A stretch of DNA of 64,000 nt, taken from NCBI RefSeq assembly GCF_019175385.1, contig NC_083341.1, forward strand, positions 91,538,321-91,602,320, given 5' to 3'. A model generated the notes under the pieces. That model was given only the letters and a program-made list of their open reading frames with translations, was not told where the DNA came from and did not search any database. Positions 49,924 through 62,426 of the stretch are shown piece by piece. This DNA is from Lycium barbarum. Taxonomy: Eukaryota > Streptophyta > Magnoliopsida > Solanales > Solanaceae. Made by a program: the position numbers and the translations under genes. How positions within the stretch are numbered: position 1 is the first letter of the stretch; each line of letters opens with the position of its first letter.

Positions 49924-51305
49924 ATATGGTGGTTTAAGACCACTGTTCACCCCGACAAGAATTCAATAAAGATCAGATTTTGTGATTTTTAAAAGAGACT
50001 TAAGCCTCATTTCACTTCATTTTCATCCATACACCTCAAGAGACATTCTAGAACTCTCCAAATAATTCCTCCACAAGAATTCAAGAGAATTAAAGGGAAT
50101 ATCAAGACCAACAACACTAATTTCATGGAATCAAGTGTAAGAACACAATAAAGGATCATCTAAGTGAAGAAATTTCAAGAAGGTGGGACTAGGGTTTTGG
50201 CTAAGTGAAGTATTTCAACTTAAGAATTGTTCAACCATCATCCAAGGTAAGTTTCATGACTATTCCATGTTGTTTGAAGTATTGGAAAGCTTAGACACTT
50301 GAAAGGTAGATAACATAGAAATGGGTCATTATTGAGTGAATAGTGACATAAATGAATGATAGTGGAATCGAACTATGAATATTGAAGTGTTGTGAGTACT
50401 AATACGTTATAAATGATGTTTATATCATGAAACAAGCATTAAATGCATGAAAACACAAGGATGAGCTAGAAGTAGAAATAAGGGAAAATTGGAGGAAAAT
50501 GGTGGATTTTGCCAAACGCACGTAAATGACGATTGTCGATTATGATATTGCGAATAATATTATGAATATTGGGAGTTGATATAGAACGTGAGAAGAGTAG
50601 TATGAGCGAAGGAAGCGTTGCCCAACTTCTCCTAGAATTTGCGACGCGTTCTTATAGTTAGTTTACTAATGTTGATACGAATTCTCTTATGAAGGTAACG
50701 ACGTGATATCGACGGAGAACAAGTGAGCGATATCTTAGCTAAACGACCAAGGTATGTGAGGCTAGTCCTTCTTTCTAATGGCATGAATCTTTTAGCTTGA
50801 ATCCCTATTCTTTCCATGAGTTCTTACATTCTAAGAAGTTAAAAGCTTATACCTATGAATGTCTATATGAGATGAGTTATACGATATGATGGCACTAGAA
50901 TGATGATGATGTTATTCCTTGCCTACACTCACCTTATGTACTAGTCCTTCCAAGGTGAGGCGGAATGTCCATGATGGCTACATAATGTAATCGGGGGATT
51001 AGGACCTTACGTCACCCCGATAGAGTAAAGTTGATCATGAGTCTTATATACGCATTCTGATAAGTTAAGTATTTTATGATAAGCACATTACTATGAGCAT
51101 TTACATTGAGCATGACATGAGCATTTCACACCGAGCCTAATTGGCCGGGCAAACACCGCTTCGGTGGGCGGCGATACGGATACACCACGACCTACGGGCG
51201 TGGGCAGACACCACTAGTGGGCGGCATGAGATGGTACCTCGGACGCGGGAGGCCTGGACGCGGGCTAATATTATTGATTATCACACCGTTCCGACATGGA
51301 CGGGC

Positions 51306-53927
51306 TGTCACGACCCGGCTAGGGGCCGCGACGGGTACCCGGGGCTAACCACCGAGCATCGCTCGTACTATCATTTACCTAACCCATTTAACAATCATTC
51401 ATCTATTTCCGGTTAGCTTTAAATAGAGGATTTGCTTTTCATTACAAAAATATAACGTGTTGATACAAAACATATTTCAATATACTTATACACATGCGTA
51501 CTACCCACGTTGTGGAACCACACAACCCACATTGAGCATCTACGAGCCTCTATTGAGTGACATACAAATATATACATAAAGGGAACAACCAATTAGTACC
51601 TCCGGAAGATGGAGTGCTCTTCAGCTCGGCTAGTGACTCCTATCAGTCTGGACCGCTTTCCCGTCTACCTGTGGGCATGAACACAGCATCCAAAGAAAAG
51701 GATGTCAGTACGAGCATTGTACTGAGTATGTAAGGCATACATCAAGAAATAAAGTAAGAATAAGAAAGTAAAGTAAGTACAATGAGATAATCGATAACTG
51801 ATTGCCTCTTAAGGCGGATCCATGCATGCATACTCATAAAGCATCATATAGTAAATTGTTGCGGAACGCGCAGCCCGATCCATATGTCATCATATGTTAG
51901 TGCCGAGGAACGTACGGCCCGATCCATAAATATAATAAGTTAGTGCCGAGGAACGTACGGCCCGATCCATAACCCATATATCCCGCGTCCGGGTATCCCG
52001 CGTCCGGGACGAGTACATGATATGCCAGCTGACCAGGTGGCTATACGTCTATAGCGCCTCACCTTTCCCCATTTCCCCTGAAAACATTTTCATATCATAT
52101 ATATACATACATAATATACATAGCATGCTTGAGAGCCCAAGGAAAAGCTGTAAGTACGTCGGAGTGACGTAAGGTCGAAAGCCTCCGATTATGTTATGGA
52201 GTAATCATCGTCGCTTTGTCTCACCTTGAAGGAACAATTATTATAAGGCGAGACTATCAATGAAGAATAGCATTAAAAGAAAGCATAGAATAAAATCATG
52301 AACTTCATAAGGCATCCATTCATATACTTTGGAAGATTTAGAAATAAAGTCACCATCCACGAATAAATTGAGAAATCAGTAAATAGCTCGACGTTCTCAT
52401 ATAGTCCTTGAAATCGTAAACTTGAAACTTTTAAACATAAGATCGTTCTCATCATAGTCATGATAATGATATTCTCACTTTTGACATCATCGTTGTCATT
52501 GAAAAATAAATATCCTTCGTCGTTATCATAAGAACTCACATAATCACAACCTTTGGTTTTGGAAAATAGGAGTACTTGGAAAACATTTATGGAATATCAA
52601 GAAGGAAATCATGCTTCGGAATCTTAGACTTTTTAACCTTTGATAGAAAGGAAAAGATGGGAGCATTTATGAAATCGTAAGCTAGGGATCATGCCTTTGA
52701 AAGAAAGGGAGTAGCCTCACATACCTTGGTCGTTTAGCTAAGATATCGCTCACTTGTTCTCCGTCGATATCACGTCGTTACCTTCATAAGAGAATTCGTA
52801 TCAACATTAGTAAACTAACTACAAGAACGCATCGCTAATTCTAGGAACAGTCTAACAACGCTTCCTTCGCTCATACCATTTTTCTCATGTTTTATATCAA
52901 CTCCCAACATTCATAATATTACTAGCAATATCATCATCGACAATCGTCACTTATACACTTTGAGAAATATCTACCATTTTCCTCCAATTTCTCCACATCC
53001 ATGGTTATAGCTCGTTATCACGTTTTCTCATATATAATACTTATTTCATGGTATAGACGTTATTTATAACATATTCACAACCGTAGCTTATCAACATTCA
53101 TGACTCCATTCAACTACTATTCAATTGTGCCACTATTCACCCATGCAAGGCCCATTTTCTATGTTCTTATACATTTCAAGTATCTAAGCCTTCCAATACC
53201 TTGAACCATATGGTATAGTCATGAAACATACCTTGGATGATGGTGGAACAAGCCTTGAGCAACAATACTCTTTTTATACCAAAACCCTATTTCAACCCTT
53301 TTGAGATTTCTTGAAGAAGATGACTTCCAATAGAGCCTCATGCACTTGCTCTCATGAATTAGATGTTGATGATATTGGTTTCCCTTTGATCTCTTGAATT
53401 TTGTGGATGAATATTTGGAGAGCTTCTAGAGTGTTCTTGAAGGTTGTATGGATGAAAAATGAAATAAAATGAGGCTTTGGTCCCTTTTAATAACTCAAAG
53501 TTGATCTTTAATGAATTTCAGTCGGGGTGAAAAGTGGTCGTAAACCACAGTTTACGAGCCGTAAACTGGTTTACGAGCCGTCCTCCCTGGTCGTATTTAA
53601 GCATGTCCAAAACAGAGAAGTTGGCTGAAGAATATTGCAGTTTACGATCGAGGTTTACGGTCCGTATTCCAAGTCGTATTTAAGCATTCCCACACTTTAA
53701 CAGAAAGTTGGAATTTGAAAGGCTGGAGGACGATGGTGGTTTACGGTCCGTAAATCACTTTACGGGCCATAAATCACTATACGACCACTGGGCTGCATGA
53801 AATTCTACAACTTTTCCATTTCCAAAAATTCACGAATCATCACCCCTTGCTTAGTAAAACACCCCACACTCATACCTTTGTCGTTCTATTCCTTGTACAT
53901 GTACGGGGACTTTTCCGAGGTGTAACA
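51306..53927 (-). mobile_element. solo gypsy LTR, TSD CGGGC, innermost insertion
   Basis: It starts TGTCACGACCC and ends GTGTAACA, 2622 bp, with CGGGC at 51301-51305 and 53928-53932. The undisturbed sister LTR has a single CGGGC at 14051-14055 with identical flanks, which proves the event. It is of the same family as the gypsy 1 LTR. It holds GC-rich repeats with CGGCCCGATCC (51850-52015), the hairpin with loop ACGTAAGGTCG (52160-52190) and palindrome pairs at 53554/53573 and 53743/53762. Confidence 0.97.
53554..53770 (-). promoter_or_regulatory. palindrome pairs (ACGGNCCGT) in LTR
   Basis: Pairs 53554/53573 and 53743/53762 keep the 19-bp offset. The middle pair has decayed to one recognisable motif near 53657. 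Confidence 0.55.
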
Positions 53928-55256
53928 CGGGCAGCTTGCATATGATGCATACATGTCATGATGATGAGTATGAGTAAGATAGCATGCATTACTTCATTTA
54001 TGATTATCAGTCAGATCCAGATGTCTCATGTTGATGTTATCCTCATATTATTGATGTTTCCTTTCATTATGTATGCCTCTCATACTCGGTACAATATTCG
54101 TACTGACGTCCTTTCTTCGGACGCTGTGTTCATGCCCACAGGTAGACAGGGAGGAGAGCTTGGCCCAGGTCCTCAGTAGCTGTCAGCTGTTAGATAGCAC
54201 TCCATTGTTCGGAGGTGCTTATGGCTATCCTTTTGATGTACATTCATATATGCATATTTTGGGCATGACGAAGTCTTGTTCCGTCTATGTATTCATTATG
54301 TTAGTAGAGGCTCGTAGATACGCGGTGTGGATTAGATGGTCTCACAAGATGTTTTCATATGTATGTATATTGTTTGATGGCCGAGAGGCAAATGTATATA
54401 AAGTACTTATGTTTTGATAAAATATGATTTTCCTACAATTGGTATGTAAAATTGATAAAAGAGTATTAAATGAGCAAGATAAGTAATAGAGTGAGCGGTG
54501 CTCGGTAACTAGCTCCGGGTACCCGTCGCGGCCCCTAGCTAGGTCGTGACACAAAGACAACTATCATGTCAAGTACTACTGAGAACTAGAGTTCACTGGA
54601 GTCACATGCGTTCGTCGTTTGTTCACTTTATGTAATTCATGCCAAAGAAGGAAGAAGGGATAACTTTACATACCTTTTTGGTCGACTTAACTTTAACTAC
54701 TCAACGCTTGGCCTCCTAGGCTCGTAGATATATATTCAAGAAAATTTACATTATTGTTAGACTCATCTTCATAGGCCTGTCTTAAGCCCTCAAAACTCTT
54801 TCTAGAATCTGCCGAAATTTCGGCAGCATCTCCCCTGTTTATATCCCTAGCCCGAAATCGCAATTACCAACAACCAACAACAACAACAACACCACTAACA
54901 TCAACAACATCATCACTAACATCAACATACTCCATAAGACATCTCATATGATGTTTATCCGATTTCCTAACCATATGCTCATTCAATCGTTCTACCTTCG
55001 AAAATAAACCTAAAGCAACGATAATAAGAAAAGATTCATACCTTAGTATTACTAAAACAACAATATCCTTAATATTCACTTTGAATCCAAGCCAAAATCC
55101 ACCGCCACCCGATCCTATAGTCATCGCTATACACCACCCCAGCCTTAATTAGTTAAAATCACTCAAATCCCTCAACTTTTTGTGACATAAATACCCTTAT
55201 GTGTTGCTGAGCTCTAGGATCTGTTTTTGGAGTGAAAAAAAAATGAGATTTTGGTC

Positions 55257-55370
55257 CTTATATAGGTGGGTAAAATCGGTGAAAACCGACTCAATAATTG
55301 ACCTTCGTGAACGCGATGGTCTGGTATTTCCATAGACATCGCGAACGTGAGGCCATCTCGTGAACGCAAA
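55257..55370 (-). promoter_or_regulatory. TATA box with CGCGAACG motifs, layer 2 LTR
   Basis: TATATAAG on the minus strand is at 55257-55264. GAACGCGAT, CGCGAACGT and GTGAACGC follow upstream at 55305-55370. Confidence 0.5.
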
Positions 55371-56212
55371 GGGCAATTCTGCCCAGTTCGCCCAATTTTT
55401 CATCTTCCACCCATTTGACCTCCAATACTTCGAATACTTCTCATACATGATCCTAGACCCTTATAACCATAAAATAGTCACATATCACTCCAGTGTTCAC
55501 AATTAAGCAGTTGACACCTACGGAACTCAACGTCCAAACTACGGGGTGTAACATGAAGACATAAATGGAACCATAACGTAGGAATCATGCCTTTAGAAAG
55601 GAAGGGACTAGCCTTAACATACCTTTTTGTCTCCTACTACTTACTCTTATCCTCCCGAGCTCGCAAATCTACATTTGAGAGAATTTATACTATCGTTAGA
55701 CTTATCTTCATATACTTATTAAGCTTTCAAATTAAACTACTTCATATCTTGTCGAAAATCGGGCAGCATCTTCCCTGTTTATATGCCTAGCCCGAAATCA
55801 TAATCAAACAACCAACAACAACAACAACAATACCAATATCAACAACAACATTATCAATACCAATATGCTCCATAAAACATCCCTCACGATGTTTTCCAAA
55901 TTTCTCAACTAACCACTTGTTATACGATTATTTAATAACTTTATCTCTGTAAGAAAACCTAAATCAGTATCAACAAAGGAAGATTCATACCTTACCTCCG
56001 CTAGAACCACAATATCTTCACTTTCCACCTTGAGTTCAAGCCAAGACTCGCCGCAATACGATTTTATAACTGCAACTATACGCTGTCTGAATCCAAATCT
56101 GGAGATTAAACTTGATTTGGGCTAAAATTTGATGTATGGAAGTTGGGAGTAATTTCTAGAATATTTGAGAGAGTTTTGAGGTGCTTTTATGAAAAATAAG
56201 GGGGTAAGCCCC

Positions 56213-56272
56213 CTTTTATAAGATTCCAGGGTCTGCCTGCACCGACCTAAAATTTGCTCAGCGCGTTCGCGC
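56213..56272 (-). promoter_or_regulatory. TATA box with GCGCGTTCGCGC, layer 1 LTR
   Basis: TATAAAAG on the minus strand (56213-56220) lies about 40 bp downstream of the near-palindrome GCGCGTTCGCGC (56261-56272). Confidence 0.58.
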
Positions 56273-56578
56273 AGAGTTAATCCCTGCTCTGGCGGCCTGT
56301 ATTAAAATGCCCATAACGCTTGATTCCGATATCGGATCGATGCGCGGTTTGTTGCGTTGAAAGCTAGACTTCCCGAACTTCATCTCAGGATTTTGCTCTT
56401 CCTCAAAACCCTTCGTATACTAAGAGATTTTATTTCTCCAAGTTAGACCAAAATTGCCCCTTATAACCATAAGATAAGCGCACATAATCTCGTATATCCT
56501 TGAAGGTACCTCAAATGTCCGCAATAAAACCATTAACACCTAGCGAGTCTTAATGTGCAAATCTTACGAGGTGTAACA

Positions 56579-56792
56579 TAACTATCTCAAAGTTAGTGGA
56601 GCAGTTAGTTTTTAAGAATGCTAGGTGGTTATTTAATTAGTTAGTTTGTTGCAAGATATTTTGACACTGCATTGAATATAAGCAGTGCATACGTTTGTAA
56701 TGTAACTAATCCAATTCATTCTCTTCAATCTAAATCAATAGTATCTCTTCTCCCTTTCTTCACGTACACGTTTTCTCTCATCTGTTTCCTTT
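56579..56792 (+). repeat. distal part of copia 3' LTR
   Basis: It resumes with CTATCTCAAAGTTAG after the gypsy layer ends at 56578. AATATAAGCAG (56677-56687) may be the TATA region, followed by a T/C-rich leader and TTTCCTTTACA, a possible LTR end. It is single copy in the window, so the boundary rests only on its position and style. Confidence 0.6.
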
Positions 56793-58081
56793 ACAATTTT
56801 GATTCAATACCTTCAAAACTAGTTGCAATGGCAGCTGGTTAAGATAGTTCGATAATTGTTTCAATGAAATAGTGAAAGTTATCATATTTTGATTCCTCAA
56901 AAGAAATAAAGAATTCTCCCCTCTTCCCTCTTCCTCCACAATATTCTTCTTCTAGCTTTCTTATTTTATAACAACTTTGATTTATTTTATTATTTATTAC
57001 TTCGGACCACTTTATATTTTTCAAATTTTGGGGCTGGTTTGAAACCTTAAACAAAGAGTGTTTGAGTTAATTGTCACTAATCCTAAAAGGGGGCTATATA
57101 GTGAAAAGTTAGAACTCGGGGTCTACGACCCAACTGAGTCTTAATCAAAGGCCTTTTAATTAAACTAGATAAATTCTAAGCCCGTGCAAGCACGGGCCCA
57201 ACACGAAAATGAGTTTAGTAATAAAATTGTGAACGTATTATTATATAAACACAATTACAATTCAATCAATTTAAATAGCATTTGTTATAGCCCTTTATTT
57301 TTAGGTACAAACAAATGGGTTGAGCGCCAGTTTTGGCAAGCTCCCTGCCTTAACGACCGGAGTGAAGGGTTCGAATCAATTAGTAACATGATTTTTTTTT
57401 TCTTATTCCCCCCTCTTCGGATGCAATAGAATTTTTTTAATAAAAGTACAGACCAACTCTATCTTAATCCTTTTTAATGAAATATGTGCACACACTTAGT
57501 GTTTTTTTGTTCAATTTAAATCCTCCTCCTTTTAATTTCTTTTGTTAATTTTCTCTAAGCTTAACTTTATTATTTTATGAACCTACTAGGATTCAGTACG
57601 GATACCTCCTATACTATGAAAATTCTACTCATGCACCCCATGTAAGGCATATATGTAATTAAGCATATTAAAATATAATTATTAAAATGTAAATTATAAA
57701 TTATAAAAAAGATGCTTTTATATATTTATTTTATGAAACTTAATGAAGAGGTTTTTTTTTAATATCTTTAATCTCGAATTTGATTAAAGTAGAGGATAAA
57801 CATTTTTGAAACATATATATTTCGAAACTTATTAATAAGAAATGTAAGGAATTTACTTAATAAAACATACCAACTATCAATAATAATTTACTACGCTTTC
57901 AATATGTAATTTATTTGTGTCTTTACTAATAGACTTAAAAAATTTAAAAAGTTTATTAACACATTATTTATTGAAGAAAATAATGAAAAAGAAAATCTTG
58001 AAGAGATTAGAACAAAGCAGAAAGAAAAAGTGATGCTCTTAAAAGTTAACTATGCCCTCATAGGCATGTCGAGTGGTAAAC
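56793..58081. other. AT-rich sequence without recognised gene
   Basis: Mostly AT-rich. The frames at 56839-57054 and 57184-57429 show no motif or codon pattern that I trust. The one structured feature is the hairpin at 57180-57197. Near 57367, GGTTCGAATC matches a Pol III B box, but no convincing A box or poly-A tail pairs with it. From 57600 to 58080 I see nothing except A/T tracts. Confidence 0.6.
57163..57197 (-). mobile_element. possible Helitron 3' terminus
   Basis: On the minus strand a perfect 8-bp stem with a 2-base loop (GCCCGTGCTTGCACGGGC) is followed 11 bases later by CTAG and then T. Plant Helitrons end this way (GC-rich hairpin about 10-12 bases before CTRR, inserted between A and T). 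I found no matching TC start to the right, so the element length is unknown. Confidence 0.42.
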
Positions 58082-61000
58082 TGTCACGACCCAACCCCGT
58101 GGGCCGCGACCAGTGCCCTAGCTGGGCACCTATACGTACCCGATACCCAAATTAGCATATTAACAAAATAATATAATAATAATATTAGTGGACGCTACAG
58201 AATTTAGCATAAAAAGCAGACTTGGCACACATAGGCCGATAAGGCCATCATAGAACAAAGTATCCCAAACATATGTACAGAACCCACACAGATATATCCA
58301 CAGACCTCTACAGAACATATCATAATCATAAGACGGGACAGGGCCCCGTCATACCCAGAACAATGTACATATCCAGATAGCAGTGACAGACTGTACCAAA
58401 AGATGGGCTCTGAAGAAGAGAGCGCCCCAAAATAGCAGAAATGGGATCCTAAACGTGTGGATCAACGAACCTGTCGTCTGTACCTGCGCGGCATGAAAAC
58501 GCAGCCCCCGAAGAAAGGGGGTCAGTACGAAATATGTACTGAATATGTAAAGCGAAATCACAGAAGTCGAATCATAATGATTTCAGAAAATAAGTACAAA
58601 ATCCAGAGTGTCAAATGCATATTTCCAAAACAGACAGAATGTGTACAGAAACATATGTCATATCATATCCGGTCCCTGCCACGGGACTCAGCAGACAGAA
58701 CGTGGCCACCCTCCCGACGCTGGTGCCACAAAACAGAGGAATCAGAAAAAGAGGGCGTGGCCCCGTATCATAAAATGTCATATCAAAATGGCCATAACAG
58801 ATCAGATCAGAATAGGCGGACATGGCACATCATACCCCACAGACCCATGTACGCGTATACCTGTCCCCTCACATCGGGGCGCGACGAACAATGCAGAGAA
58901 TCACGCTTGACAACATATCCTGGCCCGGGCTCAGTGTGGGAAACATTGGGACATCCACGAATGGAGTAGTGAGAAACTAATGCAATTTAAAAATATCATA
59001 AATGTTTTCAAAGACTCGATGAAGCGTATCAAAGCCAAACAGATCCAATGGAGTCGGACGGGATCATAATAGATACATTTCGGGTATCATAATAAATTAC
59101 AGAAATATAACCTCCCTGAAGTCATTCCGACTGTCAAAATAATTTATAAGATTTAATAGAATATTTAAAACAATATTCGTTATGCGATTAGTAGGGTAAT
59201 CAAAACATTTCTTTCAAAAATCGCTTAAAAAGGAAGCTTTAGCACATTAAGGGCAAAACCGGGAATAGTGGGCCCGCCTCGGGACAAATAAGGCGACGGG
59301 CTCAAATTATGCCCTCTAAGCTTATGGTATCACCTAAGAAGGTTCTACAAGCATTCTATGACTTTCCAAGTAATTTGGAGCAAAGTTGCATTATTTCAAG
59401 AAAAGTGTACCAAAGTAGTTCAATTCTACTGAAGGAAAAACTGAAATTTTCTCTTGCGGATTCCGAGGGCCAAGAGGTCCTTCGAGGCCCGGATCCGACC
59501 CTAACACACTAAGGGCATGCCAAGGGAAGAATTGGGGTTGCTTTACATACCTTTCACGCTCCTTACGCCTTTCCAAACTCACTTCCCGTTTCGTCGAAAA
59601 ACTGCAATTGGTCAAGTTTACCAATTGTAAGCTATGAATACCATTATCTCAACTTAAAGCATATTTGTCTACCGAAATTTCGGCAGCACTTCCCCTATAC
59701 ATATAGCACCCCCGAGAATTCAACTTGGCTAGAAATCATCAACAACAACCCAAACAACAACATCAACATCAACAAAGAACATTAAAAACACAAATATCCT
59801 TCAACTAGTCATCTTTCTCACAAGTTGCCATAACCTTCATTCTAATCCAAACTTTCAAACTAACTTCATTAATTTCACATCCATTATCACTCAAGATTAT
59901 CACAATATGGATTTAGAGACATTTCATATCATTTTCCTTAAGATATACACTCGATATACTTAATATACAACTTTCCGCCAAAGTCATAACTTATGCAAAA
60001 CATCAAATCTTTGGCATACAATTTCATAACATGTTTCCAACTTCCAAATTCATCAATGATCATCACAATTAACAACCAAACGACTTCATTTCCTTAATGT
60101 CGGAAAACCATACTAAAACGACATAAGTTTCTACATTCCAATTCAATACAAACTTATATCATTCCAACTTCATTTACACAACAAACATCACAACATCACA
60201 ACAACACAACTAACACACTAAACAAACTTAATCCATTCCATTCCAAACCACTCCATACCACACGACCAAATGCTATTTTCATCAATTCAATCAAATTTAT
60301 TCCACTTTCATTCTCAACATAAATTCCATCACAATCACAACTAGAATACAACATGAATTCAACACATTGTCACCACACAACACACACACACCCACGGCTC
60401 CAAGCCATATTCCAAACCCACTTTGCAAACTTCCATTTTTCCATACAATCAACACATTTCTACATACTACAACACAATCAAAACTTCATAACACAATAAA
60501 AAGGTAGAAATTCTTACCTTTTCCTCAAGTCTTCTTCACTTGGAGATGTAATCACTTTGGTGATTCTAATGCTTCCCACTCCAAACCAACTATACCAAGT
60601 TACAAAGGAACCTTGACTTAGTAGGAAATCAACAAGAAATAAATTTTTAGAACAAGATTTTTGGGGGTCAAATTTCCCCACCAAACCCGAGAGCTTCTTG
60701 CTCTTCTTCTATTTTTTTGTTCTTGATTATCATCTTTGTTGACTTGTCTTGATATTTATCCTAGCATATACTAGTTGATCACATGACTAGCACATGATCA
60801 ACTAGATGGATTTGGGCCAAAACCAAAGGCTTGGCCGGCCACCCTTATACTCTTTGGGCCTCATTTTATTTCAATTTTTGTTGAGCCCAATAACTTGTAA
60901 ATCACATTTTGAAATTCCCGAAACTAATTTCCAAAATTCCAAAATTGCCCTTAGCCTTGTCCCACACTTTCATGACTCTATTCTTTCATGCATAACTCCT

Positions 61001-61091
61001 ATGTTCAACAAAATATCAAAATTGACCTTATATCTCAAAAATCCAATATATAACAAGTCTTTCCAAACGTGTGAAAACACGGGATATAACA
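58082..61091 (-). mobile_element. solo gypsy-type LTR, TSD TAAAC
   Basis: It starts TGTCACGACCC and ends GGGATATAACA, 3010 bp, with TAAAC at 58077-58081 and 61092-61096. It is more distant in sequence from the other LTRs but keeps the CAGTAC hairpin with a CCCCC/GGGGG stem (58500-58550) and a GC-rich block (58670-58930). The inverted repeat CTAGTTGATCA...TGATCAACTAG (60771-60805) stands just upstream of an AT-rich TATA-like GATAAATAT on the minus strand. The 170-codon frame 58457-58969 is a chance frame in the GC-rich part. Confidence 0.94.
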
Positions 61092-61140
61092 TAAACCCAC
61101 TCTTATATATAGTTAAAAAAATCCCCCGTCTCATGTCTTA

Positions 61141-61392
61141 GTGGGCGTTTGGCCATAAAAATTATTCACTTTTTTCCGGAATTTTTTTTCACTTTTTTTA
61201 CTTTTCGAAGTTGTATTCCGGAATACTAAAAACAAGAAAAACTTGTTTTTCAATTTTTTTTCACTTTTTTTACTTTTTTCCACTACATTTCACCAAAAAT
61301 TACAATTTCAAAAACTATGGCCAAACACAACTCCAACTTCAAAAATTCCAAAAAAAGTGATTTTTTTTTTGTATTTATGGCCAAACGGGCCC
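61141..61392. mobile_element. Tourist-like (PIF/Harbinger) MITE, TSD TTA
   Basis: 252 bp with terminal inverted repeats GGGC-GTTTGGCCATAAA and its complement TTTATGGCCAAACGGGCCC, flanked by TTA at 61138-61140 and 61393-61395. The inside is A/T-rich with many CACTTTTTT runs. TIRs with GTTTGG and a TTA target are those of Tourist-type MITEs. No coding sequence. Confidence 0.8.
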
Positions 61393-61395
61393 TTA

Positions 61396-61539
61396 AATTG
61401 TTCCCAAAATAAGATATTTGCAAGAAATTCTAAATTATGAATTAAAATTAAACGTGACCCCAAAAAATGAATACTTGTGCACTTTGGCCCAACAAGTAGA
61501 GATGAAGATCAAAAGGACATAAAAATCACTAGATGCAAG
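61396..61539. other. spacer between MITE and Mutator-like element
   Basis: 144 bp of AT-rich sequence. I see nothing in it. Confidence 0.6.
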
Positions 61540-61548
61540 TTCTAGAGA

Positions 61549-62417
61549 GGAGAAAAGGACAAAAATGGTCTCTTAACTATGATAGTAGGTTCAAAATAGT
61601 CCCTTAACTATGCACTTAACGGTTTTAGTCTTTTAAGTTTGTTACAAGTTAACAAAAATGTTCCCTTAACTATGAGAGTAGGTTCAAAATAGTCCCTTAA
61701 CTATGCACTTAACGGTTTTGGTCCTTTAAGTTTGCCATAAGTTGACAAAATGGTCCCTTAACTATGAGGGTTGGTTAAAAATAGTCCCTTAAGTATGCAC
61801 TTAACGGTTTGATAATGTCAGAAAATGATGTCTCGAAACACAAAGACCGACGGACTCTATCGATTAAAACTGAGGGAATCCATCGACTAAATAAAATACA
61901 CTAGACTTTAGAAATAAATTAGAAACAGCAGAAACTAAAAAAGTTGTCACTACCAAAAACAAGCGAAAAAAATGATGGACGGAAACCGATGGATAAAATC
62001 GAGGGACACTATTTTTTTTTTAATTTTTATTGTTTTTTACGAAAACCAACGGAAGTCCATCGGTTATTTTTGAGGAAAAATGCTCAGAAGTCCATCCTAT
62101 AACCGACTAACATCCGTCGGTTTTGTCCTGAGTAATTTGACCGATCTAGAGTTCTCACTAATTTTTCCCTTTTTTATAGTTCTCGTCAAATCTAACAAAC
62201 AGAGTTCGATGAATATTTTGTCGAGACTAAAATTGTCAACTTATGGCAAACTTAAAGGACCAAAACCGTTAAGTGCATATTTAAAGGACTATTTTGAACC
62301 TACTCTCATAGTTAAGGGACCGTTTTTGTTAACTTGTAACAAACTTAAAGGACTAAAACCGTTAAATGCATAGTTAAGAGACTATTTTGAACCTAGGAAC
62401 ATTTTTGTCCTTTTCTC
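61549..62417. mobile_element. Mutator-like non-coding element, TSD TTCTAGAGA
   Basis: 869 bp with a perfect 9-bp target duplication TTCTAGAGA at 61540-61548 and 62418-62426. Ends GGAGAAAAGGACAAAAATG and its complement. The long inverted arms consist of repeated units of about 90-95 bp built on CCCTTAACTATG, GGTTCAAAATAGTC and CTTAACGGTTT: three on the left and about two, inverted, on the right. The centre has CCGATGGA/TCCATCGGT motifs. A 9-bp TSD and long TIRs fit MULE-type MITEs. No transposase. Confidence 0.82.
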
Positions 62418-62426
62418 TTCTAGAGA

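Larger units (their letters stand above)
49527..54551 (+). mobile_element. solo gypsy LTR, TSD CAAAG, split by another LTR
   Basis: It starts TGTTACACCTCGG and ends GTCGTGACA. CAAAG is duplicated at 49522-49526 and 54552-54556. Its own sequence (49527-51305 and 53933-54551) is very close to 12275-14675, including the palindrome pairs (49687-49923), the GC-rich block (51130-51300) and the hairpin (54085-54135). It lies in the layer 2 LTR, in the opposite orientation. Confidence 0.96.

Noticed and set aside
57300..57400. tRNA-derived SINE, from GGTTCGAATC at about 57367
   Set aside because: The B box is good, but there is no reliable A box at the right distance, no defined ends and no target duplication.
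58457..58969. A 170-codon frame in the solo LTR
   Set aside because: It overlaps other frames on both strands in a GC-rich repeat block. It has no recognisable domain and no counterpart in related LTRs.
61935..62060. CACTACCAAAAAC inside the Mutator-like element, as a CACTA transposon end
   Set aside because: No inverted partner TTTTTGGTAGTG and no 3-bp duplication were found. It may be chance.
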